Shown: positions 1 through 6,305 of the stretch, one piece after another | How positions within the stretch are numbered: the first letter of the stretch is position 1 | Layout: each line of letters opens with the position of its first letter | Assembly: GCA_028289805.1 (NCBI GenBank) | Contig: JANQNI010000336.1 | Coordinates: forward strand, 1-10,131 | Source of the DNA: Thermoplasmatota archaeon | GTDB lineage: Archaea > Thermoplasmatota > E2 > JACPAO01 > JAHFTW01 | Direction of reading: 5' to 3' | DNA: 10,131 bases | The notes under the pieces: generated by a model | Databases searched by the model: none | The model's input: only the letters and a program-made list of their open reading frames with translations | Told to the model about the DNA's origin: nothing | Made by a program: the position numbers and the translations under genes

Positions 1-1
1 A

Positions 2-61
2 CTGCTGGCCGGCTTCTCCCTGCTGCTGGGGTTGGTGGCCGTCGGAGCCGTCGTCGTGTAG
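2..61 (+). CDS. C-terminal end of a membrane protein (partial)
   Basis: An open frame enters from the left edge and stops at TAG 59-61. Only 19 residues are visible: LLAGFSLLLGLVAVGAVVV. They are wholly hydrophobic and fit one transmembrane helix at the extreme C-terminus of a membrane protein. The next gene on the same strand begins 57 bp later. Family and function cannot be judged from this fragment, and the frame could also be chance in GC-rich DNA. Confidence 0.45.
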   Translation: MLAGFSLLLGLVAVGAVVV

Positions 62-118
62 CATCCGCCGGCGTACCCGGTCGGGAAGCTCCAAGACCCA
101 GGCGCAGTTGGCTCGTGC

Positions 119-553
119 ATGGTCCGGTTCACCGTCGAGCACCGCTACGACGCCGCGCCCGAGCGCGTGTGGAGCGTCCTGGCCGACTACGGCAACATCG
201 CCGACTGGAACAGCGGCGTCGACGCATCCGGCATCGTCGCCGGCCCCGAGCAGGGCGTGGACGCGGTGCGGGAGTGCAGGCTCGCCAACGGCATGACCGT
301 CAAGGAGCGCATCACCGCCTGGACCGAGGGCCACGGCTTCACGATCCGCTTCGACGAGATGCCCGCCCCCTTCGACGCCGAGGCGACCTTCCACCTCGCC
401 CCCGACGGCGACGGCAGCCACCTGCGCATCGACTACGCCTACGCCGGCCGCGGCCTGGGGAAGCTGGTGGCGCCGTTCATGAAGCCGATGTTCCGCGGCG
501 CCATGGTGAACCTCGGCAACGACCTGCGCGCCGCCGTCGAGGCGGACGCGTAG
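119..553 (+). CDS. SRPBCC (START-like) family protein, copy 1
   Basis: The 144-residue protein has the look of the SRPBCC / polyketide cyclase-dehydrase superfamily, a helix-grip fold with a hydrophobic cavity for small ligands. The N-terminal signature is AAPERVWSVLADYGNIADW (about residues 12-30), the beta-strand and first helix typical of the family. A hydrophobic C-terminal helix follows from about residue 108. There is no signal peptide, so it is probably cytoplasmic. The ATG start puts the family's first beta strand (VRFTVEHRY) at the N-terminus, as expected. No convincing Shine-Dalgarno sequence lies upstream. A paralogue of the same length class follows 59 bp downstream. The ligand is unknown; family members range from lipid carriers to cyclases and stress proteins, so no specific function is assigned. 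Confidence 0.85.
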   Translation: MVRFTVEHRYDAAPERVWSVLADYGNIADWNSGVDASGIVAGPEQGVDAVRECRLANGMTVKERITAWTEGHGFTIRFDEMPAPFDAEATFHLAPDGDGSHLRIDYAYAGRGLGKLVAPFMKPMFRGAMVNLGNDLRAAVEADA

Positions 554-612
554 CGCAGGCGCGGGACCGCGCGGGCGCAGGCTCCATACCCCCCGCGCGT
601 CCTCGCGGCGCC

Positions 613-1065
613 GTGGTCCATGTCCGCGTCCGCCAGCACCTGGATGCCCCCCCCGACCGCGTCTGGGCCGTCCTCTCGGACTTCGGGGCCATCGCCGACT
701 GGGTGGACGACCTGTCGGAGAGCCGCGTCGTCCTCGGCGAGGGGCTGCAGCCCGGCACCGAGCGCGTCTGCACCTACGTCACGCCCGTCGCCGGCCAGCC
801 GAGCATCCGCGAGGTCGTGCGCCACGTGGGCGAGCGGGAGTTCGCCTACGACATCCCCGACGGCCTGGCGGTGTACCGGCGGGGCCGCAGCCACTGGCGC
901 GTGGAGGACGCGGCGGACGGCTGCGTCGTCCACTTCGAGACGGAACTCCAGGGCGGCGGCTTCCTGGGGTGGCTGTTGGCCGGCCGGGCCCGCCGCGGCA
1001 TCCGGAACGGCATCGCGCGGGCGCTGGAGGGCCTCGAGGTGCACGCCAACCAGCGCGACGCCTGA
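613..1065 (+). CDS. SRPBCC (START-like) family protein, copy 2 (GTG start)
   Basis: The frame is open far upstream, but the real protein most likely starts at GTG 613, giving 150 residues. From there MVHVRVRQHLDAPPDRVWAV aligns without gaps to the start of copy 1 (MVRFTVEHRYDAAPERVWSV), and LSDFGAIADW matches LADYGNIADW. The same helix-grip fold is expected, with a long C-terminal helix after a Gly-rich turn (GGGFLGWLLAGRARRG). The two proteins are clearly paralogous in the first 30 residues and diverge later, suggesting an old tandem duplication with different ligands. The gene converges on queE, whose end is 61 bp away. The ligand and role are unknown. The GTG start is inferred from the alignment, since no ribosome-binding site is evident. 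Confidence 0.8.
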   Translation: MVHVRVRQHLDAPPDRVWAVLSDFGAIADWVDDLSESRVVLGEGLQPGTERVCTYVTPVAGQPSIREVVRHVGEREFAYDIPDGLAVYRRGRSHWRVEDAADGCVVHFETELQGGGFLGWLLAGRARRGIRNGIARALEGLEVHANQRDA

Positions 1066-1126
1066 CTGCCGGCTGGCCTGGCCCGGCACACGCTGCGCGC
1101 ACCGGAGTCCGGCCGACGAAGCCGGC

Positions 1127-1780
1127 CTACCGGCCGGGCTCGTCGCCCCAGACCAACTTGTGCAACTGCACCCCGACGTGCACCGGCAGCGGCTCCGTCT
1201 CCTCCAGCAGCCACGTCGTCAGGTTTCCCGGCGCCACGCCGCCCACGGGGTTGAGGTACACCGGGCACGGGGGCAGCCCGTGCTCGCGCAGGAGCTCCAC
1301 GGCGTAGTCGTAGTCCTCGCGGTCGGCCACGACGAACTTCAGTTGGTCGGAGTCGCGCAGGAGCGCCATGTGCTCCGGCTTGTTCTTCTCCGACTCGCCG
1401 CTGGACGGGCACTTGACGTCCATGCTGATGCACAGCCGCGCGCGGGCGTCGGGGGGGTAGGCGTTGGCGCGGCCGAAGTCCAGGTTGCCCGCCGTCTCGA
1501 CGAGGACGGAGCGGTCCTCGGCCAGGAGCCGGTCGATGAAGTCCCACGCCTCCTTCTGTAGCAGCGGCTCGCCGCCGGTGAAGCAGACCTCCCGCGTGGG
1601 CTGGGCGCGGACGAACTCCAGCACCTCGTCAAGGCTGCGGTCCTCGCCGCCGGTGAAGGTGTAGGCGGCGTCGCACCAGGAGCAGCGCAGGTGGCAGCCG
1701 GTGGTGCGCACGAAGGTGGTGGGCAGGCCCGAGCGGCGGCCCTCGCCCTGGATGGAGTAGAACATCTCCGTGATGCGCAC
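1127..1780 (-). CDS. queE: 7-carboxy-7-deazaguanine synthase QueE (radical SAM)
   Basis: The 217-residue protein is a radical SAM enzyme that contracts 6-carboxytetrahydropterin to 7-carboxy-7-deazaguanine, a step toward preQ0 and archaeosine or queuosine. The start shows the family's opening SIQGEG (residues 9-14). The CX3CX2C cluster motif is at Cys29, Cys33 and Cys36 (CHLRCSWC), followed by FTGGEPLL, the SAM-binding GGE region. Length fits the family. The start is taken as GTG 1780 because the conserved RITEMFYSIQGEG follows directly. The same frame stays open for another 1.1 kb upstream, but that stretch is low-complexity shadow of queC and phoU. The queC stop is 53 bp upstream on the same strand, so the two are probably co-transcribed. 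QueD and the GTP cyclohydrolase are not in this window. Confidence 0.93.
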   Translation of the reverse strand: MRITEMFYSIQGEGRRSGLPTTFVRTTGCHLRCSWCDAAYTFTGGEDRSLDEVLEFVRAQPTREVCFTGGEPLLQKEAWDFIDRLLAEDRSVLVETAGNLDFGRANAYPPDARARLCISMDVKCPSSGESEKNKPEHMALLRDSDQLKFVVADREDYDYAVELLREHGLPPCPVYLNPVGGVAPGNLTTWLLEETEPLPVHVGVQLHKLVWGDEPGR

Positions 1781-1833
1781 GACCGGTTCGAGACGGGGTG
1801 GGATTTCAGGGTTTGCCCGGGGGCCGACCCCGC

Positions 1834-2535
1834 CTACGGGGTCTCGTACCGGACGGGGTCCTCGACGCCGGCCGCCTCGAAGCCGCGCAGGCGCAGGACG
1901 CAGGATTCGCAGGTGCCGCACGCGGCGTCGCCGCCGCGGTAGCAGCTCCAGGTCGATTCCAGGGGGGCGCCGTGTTCGAGTCCGGCGCGGACGATGTCGG
2001 CCTTGGTCATCTCGACGAGGGGGGCTTCCAGGCGGGGGCCGTGGCCCTCGACGCCCTGCTTGGTGGCGAGGTCGGCGACGCGCTGGAATGCCTCCAGGTA
2101 CTCGGGGCGGCAGTCGGGGTAGCCGCTGTAGTCCATGGCGTTGATGCCGAGGTAGATGGCGTCGGCGTCGACGACCTCGGCGTAGGCGAGGGCGAGGGAC
2201 AGGAAGACGGTGTTGCGGGCGGGGACGTAGGTGGCGGGGATCTGCTCCCCGATGGCGGCGCCTCCCGCGGCGGGGTCGGGCGCGTCGGGGACGTCGATGG
2301 CGGCGTCGGTGAGGGCGGAGCCGCCGAGTCGGCCCAGGGGCAGGTCCAGGACCTCGTGGCGCGCCACGCCGAGGGCGTCGGCGACGGCGCGGGCGCAGTC
2401 GAGTTCCTTCTTGTGCCGCTGGGCGTAGTCGAAGCTGAGGGCGTACAGTTCGTAGCCCCGGCTGCGTGCGATGGCGGCGCTCGTCGTGCTGTCCAGTCCC
2501 CCGGAGAGCAGGACGACGGCCTTCTTGGCGACCAC
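1834..2535 (-). CDS. queC: 7-cyano-7-deazaguanine (preQ0) synthase QueC
   Basis: The 233-residue enzyme converts 7-carboxy-7-deazaguanine to preQ0 using ATP and ammonia, the step after QueE. The PP-loop ATP site SGGLDS is at residues 11-16. The conserved blocks YVPARNTVFLSLALAYAE (103-120) and GYPDCRPEY (138-146) are present. A C-terminal zinc site is formed by Cys198, Cys206, Cys209 and Cys212. The start codon is GTG 2535, placed directly before the first beta strand (AKKAVVLLSGG). In archaea preQ0 feeds archaeosine synthesis in tRNA. The gene lies 63 bp after phoU and 53 bp before queE, all on one strand, so read-through from the phosphate operon is possible but not shown. Confidence 0.95.
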   Translation of the reverse strand: MVAKKAVVLLSGGLDSTTSAAIARSRGYELYALSFDYAQRHKKELDCARAVADALGVARHEVLDLPLGRLGGSALTDAAIDVPDAPDPAAGGAAIGEQIPATYVPARNTVFLSLALAYAEVVDADAIYLGINAMDYSGYPDCRPEYLEAFQRVADLATKQGVEGHGPRLEAPLVEMTKADIVRAGLEHGAPLESTWSCYRGGDAACGTCESCVLRLRGFEAAGVEDPVRYETP

Positions 2536-2598
2536 GGGGGGTCGACGGGGCGGCCCGCCTTAAGGGCGCGGGGGTGGGTCTGCGGCGGACGTCGGTGC

Positions 2599-3255
2599 CT
2601 ACGGCAGCAGGAGCCGCTCGCCGGTGGCGACGTAGTGCAGCTTCTCGGCCATCTTGCAGACGTTGTCGCCGCAGCGTTCGAGGTAGCGCGCCACCATCAT
2701 GTAGTGGGCGGAGGGCTCGATGTGGCGGGTGTCCTGGGCCATGTACGTGAGGCACTCGCGCCAGACGGAGTAGCGCAGGGCGTCCACGTCGTCCTCCAGT
2801 TCCACGAGGGGGGAGGCGTCGGGGGCGGCGTGGTCGCGGAAGGCGGCCAGGACGAGGTCGAGCATCGCCTCCACCTTGGACGCCATCTCCTTCAGGTAGA
2901 CGGGCCGGGCGACGTGGTCGAGCCCCTCGGTCCATCCCTGGGTCATGCGGGCGATGTCGTAGCCGTAGCGACCGATGCGGTTGAGGTACGTGATGAGCTT
3001 GAGCGCGGCGCCCATGCGGCGCAGGTCGCCGGCGACGGGCGCTTGCAGCGCCAGGAGGCTCAGGACGTTGGTCTCGATGTCCTCGTCGAGCTGGGCCAGT
3101 TCGTCGGCGCGGGAGACGACGACGTTGGCCGCCTCCCGGTCGAGGTCGAGCAGGCTCTGCAGGCCGTCGCGCAGCATGCCGCGGGCGAGGGTGGCCATCT
3201 CGCCGACCTGGGCGTCGATGGTCTCGACCTCGATCTGGAACCCCTCTCGGACCAT
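2599..3255 (-). CDS. phoU: Phosphate uptake regulator PhoU (classical, no DNA-binding domain)
   Basis: The 218-residue protein is a two-repeat PhoU, a helical, metal-binding partner of the Pst transporter that restrains phosphate uptake and signalling. Repeat one holds ADELAQLDEDIE and LALQAPVAGDLRRM (about residues 50-81). Repeat two holds LERCGDNVCKMAEKLHYVATGE (about 192-213), matching the usual ER-GD-(x)n-A-E-(x)n-TGE pattern. In repeat one the matching position reads NRIGRYGYD, so the ER-GD acidic signature is altered there. The ATG overlaps the pstB stop (TGATG), so translation is coupled to pstB. It is the last gene of pstCAB-phoU. A second PhoU with an AbrB domain is encoded at 9261 on the other strand. 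Confidence 0.94.
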   Translation of the reverse strand: MVREGFQIEVETIDAQVGEMATLARGMLRDGLQSLLDLDREAANVVVSRADELAQLDEDIETNVLSLLALQAPVAGDLRRMGAALKLITYLNRIGRYGYDIARMTQGWTEGLDHVARPVYLKEMASKVEAMLDLVLAAFRDHAAPDASPLVELEDDVDALRYSVWRECLTYMAQDTRHIEPSAHYMMVARYLERCGDNVCKMAEKLHYVATGERLLLP

Positions 3256-4166
3256 CAGCCGAACCGTCCCGTGATGTATTGCTCGGTCAGGTCCTCGCGC
3301 GGCGCCTCGAAGATCTGCCGCGTGGGGCCGGCCTCGATGAGCTTGCCCTTGTAGAGGAAGGCGGTGCGGTCGCTGACGCGGGCGGCCTGGCTCATGGAGT
3401 GCGTCACGATGACGATGGTGACGTCCTTCTTCAGCTCCAGCATCAGGTCCTCGATCTTCTGCGTCGCCACGGGGTCGAGGGCGGAGCAGGGCTCGTCCAT
3501 CAGCAGCACCTTGGGCTCGACGGCGAGGGCGCGGGCGATGCAGAGGCGCTGCTGCTGGCCGCCGGAGAGGCCGGTGGCGGCGTCGTCGAGGCGGTCCTTG
3601 ACCTCGTCCCAGAGGTGGGCCTTCTCAAGGGCCCACTGGACGCGCTCGTCCAGTTCCTTCTTGGTGAGCTTCTGGTGCAGCCGCAGGCCGTAGGCGACGT
3701 TCTCGTAGACGCTCTTGGGGAAGGGGTTGGGCTTCTGGAACACCATGCCGACGTGGCGGCGCAGGGCGACGGGGTCGACCTCGGTGCCGTACAGGTCGGT
3801 TCCCTCCAGGAAGATGTGGCCCTCGTAGCGGGTGCCGTCGATGAGTTCGTTCATCCGGTTGAGGCAGCGCAGGAGGGTGGACTTGCCGCAGCCGCTGGGG
3901 CCGATGAGGGCGGTGATGCGGTGGCGGGGGCACTCCAGGTCGATGTCCCACAGGGCCTGGGCGTCTTGGTCGTAGTAGAACTGCAGGTCCTGGATGTGGA
4001 TGGCGACCTCCTCGGGCTGGAGGGGCAGCGGCTCGGTGGAGTGGATGGCGGCGGTCGGGGGGCGGCGGGCCCCGGGCGCGGTGGCGCCGTCGGAGGAACC
4101 TGTGGTTGTAGACACGGCGGGAGCAGCCTCAGTGGGCGTAGGGGGGGTCATGGATTTGGAGGGCAT
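3255..4166 (-). CDS. pstB: Phosphate ABC transporter ATP-binding protein PstB
   Basis: The 303-residue ATPase drives PstSCAB phosphate import. Walker A is GPSGCGKST (89-97), the Q-loop glutamine is in MVFQKPNPFP (Gln144), the signature is LSGGQQQR (200-207), Walker B is LLMDE followed by PCSALD (221-231), and the H-loop His256 is in THSM. FQKPNPFP and the CLNRMNELI segment are typical of PstB. The core begins near residue 54 (VAIHIQDLQFYY). The first ~53 residues are an Ala/Pro/Thr-rich extension not usual in the family. ATG 4166 is kept as start because GGTGAG lies five bases upstream and overlaps the pstA stop. ATG at residue 6 and GTG at residue 18 are alternatives. The stop overlaps phoU. 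Confidence 0.96.
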   Translation of the reverse strand: MPSKSMTPPTPTEAAPAVSTTTGSSDGATAPGARRPPTAAIHSTEPLPLQPEEVAIHIQDLQFYYDQDAQALWDIDLECPRHRITALIGPSGCGKSTLLRCLNRMNELIDGTRYEGHIFLEGTDLYGTEVDPVALRRHVGMVFQKPNPFPKSVYENVAYGLRLHQKLTKKELDERVQWALEKAHLWDEVKDRLDDAATGLSGGQQQRLCIARALAVEPKVLLMDEPCSALDPVATQKIEDLMLELKKDVTIVIVTHSMSQAARVSDRTAFLYKGKLIEAGPTRQIFEAPREDLTEQYITGRFG

Positions 4167-4172
4167 GGGTTC

Positions 4173-5090
4173 TCACCAGCGGATGCGGTTCTGCAGGCGG
4201 TCGCGGAGGAAGATGGCGAGCAGGTTCAGGGCGAGGGTGGCCAGCAGCAGGACGACGATGGCGCCTGCGGCGAGGTCGATGGCCTCCTGCCGGGCGTCGG
4301 AGGCCAGGTAGTAGGCCCGCACCTGGAGGGGGGTGCCGGTGGCGAGGGGACCGTAGGTCTGGAACACCTGGTAGGTGGGCAGGCCGATGATCAGCAGGGG
4401 CGCCGTCTCGCCCGCCGCGCGGCTCAGGGCGAGGATCTGTCCCGTGAGGATGCCGGGCAGGGCGTAGGGGAGGACGTGGTGTCGGATGGTCTGCCACTTC
4501 GTCGCGCCCAGGCCGAGGCTGGCGTGCCGGACGGTGGCGGGGACCGTCTTGAGCGCCTCCTCGGTGGCGACGATGAGGATGGGGAGGATGAGCACCGCCA
4601 GGGTGAGGGCGGCGGCCAGGTAGGTGCCCTGCCGGGGCATGCCGAAGGTGTCGGCGAAGAGGCGCACGAAGATGGCGAGGCCGAGCAGGCCGTAGACGAC
4701 GCTGGGGACGCCGGCGAGGTTGCTGACGGTGGCGCGGATCCAGTCGGTCAGGCGGCTCTTGTGGGCGTACTCGTACAGGTAGATGCCGGCGGCGGTGCCG
4801 ACGGGGACGGCGATGACCATGGTCATGCCCAGCACGAGGATGCTGCTGACGAGGGCGTCGAAGATGCCGGCGGTGCGGCCGCGGATGCCGCTGGGGCTGT
4901 AGCTCTCGCTCCAGAAGTCGAGGTTCATGTGCGGCACGCCGTCGGCGAGCATGCGCACGATCAAGACGGCGAGGCCGACGATGCTGAAGCTGGCGCCGAC
5001 CAGGAGGACGGCCTTCCAGCGGCGCTCGGTGCGCCGGCGGCGGTGCAGGTCCGCGTCGGCGGTGAACAGGAGGGCTCCGTCGCCGCTCAC
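4173..5090 (-). CDS. pstA: Phosphate ABC transporter permease PstA
   Basis: The 305-residue membrane permease pairs with PstC to form the phosphate channel. About six hydrophobic segments can be seen, near residues 27-47, 83-105, 129-147, 159-176, 213-236 and 273-295. The cytoplasmic EAA loop that docks on PstB is HASLGLGATKWQTIRHHVLP (189-208), and AGVPSVVYGLLGL (126-138) is a family hallmark. The start is GTG 5090, which overlaps the pstC stop by four bases (GTGA), showing translational coupling. The protein has an Arg-rich N-terminus (HRRRRTERRWK) before the first helix, consistent with a cytoplasmic N-terminus. Confidence 0.95.
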   Translation of the reverse strand: MSGDGALLFTADADLHRRRRTERRWKAVLLVGASFSIVGLAVLIVRMLADGVPHMNLDFWSESYSPSGIRGRTAGIFDALVSSILVLGMTMVIAVPVGTAAGIYLYEYAHKSRLTDWIRATVSNLAGVPSVVYGLLGLAIFVRLFADTFGMPRQGTYLAAALTLAVLILPILIVATEEALKTVPATVRHASLGLGATKWQTIRHHVLPYALPGILTGQILALSRAAGETAPLLIIGLPTYQVFQTYGPLATGTPLQVRAYYLASDARQEAIDLAAGAIVVLLLATLALNLLAIFLRDRLQNRIRW

Positions 5091-6097
5091 GTGTCCGCCC
5101 CCTCGACTTCACGGTAGCGCTTGACGAACCGTTGCGCGAGCAGGTTCAGGGCGAGTGTCATCAGGAACAGGGTCAGGCCGACGGCGAACAGGCTGGTGAA
5201 GACGGGGCCCTGCTGGGGCGTGTCGCCGCCCGTTCGCTGCACGATGAATCCGGTCATGGTCTGGATGCTGTCGATGGGGTTGAAGGTCCAGGCGGCCTGG
5301 GTGCCGGCGGCCATGGCGACGGCCATGGACTCGCCGATGGCGCGGGCGACGCCCAGCACGAAGCTGGCCACGATGCCGGAGAGGGCGCTGGGGACGACGA
5401 CGTTCTTGGTGGTCTCCCACTTGGTGGCCCCCAGTCCGAAGCTGGCCTCGCGCAGGTGCTTGGGCACGGCGCGGATGGCGTCCTCGCTGAGGCTGGTGAT
5501 GATGGGGAGGACCATGACGCCGACGACGATGATGGCGTTCATGGCGCTGAAGATGGTGGCGCTCTTCTGGCCGAAGACGTAGTAGAGGAAGCTGCCCTCG
5601 TCGGTCAGGTCGCGCACGATGGGGCTGATGACGAAGAGCGCGAAGAAGCCGAAGACGATGCTGGGGATGCCGGCCAGGAGTTCCAGGACGGGCTTGAGGA
5701 AGCTGCGCACGCGGCTGGGCGCGTACTCGGCGAGGTAGATGGCGGTGGCGAGGCCGATGGGGAGGCCGATGACGGCGGCGCCGACGGTGACGAGCATGGT
5801 GCCGGCGATGAGGGGCCAGACGCCGAAGTCGCCCGCGTCGCCGCCCTCGCTGATTTGCACGGTGCCGGCGGTCTGCCACTTGGTGCTGCCGAAGAACTCC
5901 AGGATGGAGACGTCGCGGAAGAACTGGAGGCTGTTGCCCACCAGGACGTACAGGATGAAGCCCAACACCAGGAAGACGCTGAGGCCCGCGGTGAGGAACA
6001 GGATGCGGGCGGCCAGGTCCCCGTAGCGGGCGCGGGTGGCGACCTGCCATTCCCCCACGGTGGCTCGGGCGGCCTGGACCATCTTGGTCGCGCTCAC
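5087..6097 (-). CDS. pstC: Phosphate ABC transporter permease PstC
   Basis: The 336-residue permease is the partner of PstA. Hydrophobic segments lie near residues 30-54, 93-122, 138-161, 181-202, 238-263 and 299-321. The EAA loop is EASFGLGATKWETTKNVVVP (217-236), nearly the same as in PstA. LAGIPSIVFGFFALF (141-155) and ARAIGESMAV (251-260) are characteristic. The external segment after helix one (FFGSTKWQT, 68-76) is also typical. The start is GTG 6097, supported by GGAGG five bases upstream; a later ATG at residue 6 is less likely. It begins the compact run pstC-pstA-pstB-phoU and has its own promoter-like region upstream (6133-6183). Confidence 0.95.
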   Translation of the reverse strand: MSATKMVQAARATVGEWQVATRARYGDLAARILFLTAGLSVFLVLGFILYVLVGNSLQFFRDVSILEFFGSTKWQTAGTVQISEGGDAGDFGVWPLIAGTMLVTVGAAVIGLPIGLATAIYLAEYAPSRVRSFLKPVLELLAGIPSIVFGFFALFVISPIVRDLTDEGSFLYYVFGQKSATIFSAMNAIIVVGVMVLPIITSLSEDAIRAVPKHLREASFGLGATKWETTKNVVVPSALSGIVASFVLGVARAIGESMAVAMAAGTQAAWTFNPIDSIQTMTGFIVQRTGGDTPQQGPVFTSLFAVGLTLFLMTLALNLLAQRFVKRYREVEGADT

Positions 6098-6102
6098 GGG
6101 GG

Positions 6103-6107
6103 CCTCC
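6103..6107 (-). promoter_or_regulatory. Shine-Dalgarno site deciding the pstC GTG start
   Basis: On the minus strand GGAGG is followed by five C residues and then GTG 6097. The same motif and spacing precede the GTG of the small winged-helix gene (GGAGG at 7477-7481), and GGTGAG with a five-base gap precedes pstB (4172-4177). The repeated spacing supports real use of SD-led initiation for these genes, while several other genes here lack it. Confidence 0.6.
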
Positions 6108-6132
6108 CACCCGCACTCTGGTATGGGGCTTG

Positions 6133-6183
6133 GGTACAGATTCTATTGAGAAGCAATAGATTGAGTACCTTCCATAGATTGGG
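6133..6183 (-). promoter_or_regulatory. pstC promoter/operator region with dyad and repeated CAATCTAT boxes
   Basis: This is the only AT-rich stretch in the pstS-pstC gap. It holds a 37-bp dyad centred on 6151: GGTAC (6133-6137), TCTATTG (6142-6148), CAATAGA (6154-6160) and GTACC (6165-6169) pair at exactly mirrored distances. Two direct repeats in the pstC reading direction, CTCAATCTAT (6156-6165) and CCCAATCTAT (6174-6183), lie 18 bp apart. The boxes end about 36-60 bp before the start codon, a fitting place for a TATA/BRE element or an overlapping operator. That the site is regulatory is inference from position, symmetry and its recurrence at 9203 and 9254. Confidence 0.6.
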
Positions 6184-6260
6184 TAGGGCCGGCCGCGAAG
6201 GGCACGGGCCCCAGTTCGCCGCCGCAAACGGTCGGCGGGCCAAGGGACGCAGGAAGCGCC

Positions 6261-6290
6261 GAAGGGGAGGAGGAAGGAGTGGAAGGAGAA
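6261..6290 (-). terminator. Polypyrimidine tract downstream of pstS, possible transcript end
   Basis: In the transcribed sense, 29 of 30 bases are pyrimidines (runs such as TTCTCCTTCC and TCCTCCCCTTC), beginning 15 bases after the pstS stop. Archaeal transcripts often end in U-rich or pyrimidine-rich tracts without a stem-loop, so this may lower read-through from pstS into pstCAB. It is not a clean oligo-T run. The same segment is an oligopurine mirror repeat on the + strand. Confidence 0.35.
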
Positions 6291-6305
6291 CAGCGGGACG
6301 CCGAC

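Noticed and set aside
1109..1137. GC-rich stems (CCGGC...GCCGG and CCGGCC-TACC-GGCCGG) at the convergent ends of the second SRPBCC gene and queE
   Set aside because: They could be a shared terminator, but there is no T tract, archaeal termination does not rely on hairpins, and such palindromes are common by chance at this base composition.
1834..2935. A 602-residue frame upstream of and including QueE
   Set aside because: Its first two thirds are Arg/Pro-rich shadow of queC and phoU on the same strand. Only the last 217 residues carry QueE motifs, so this is not a fusion protein.
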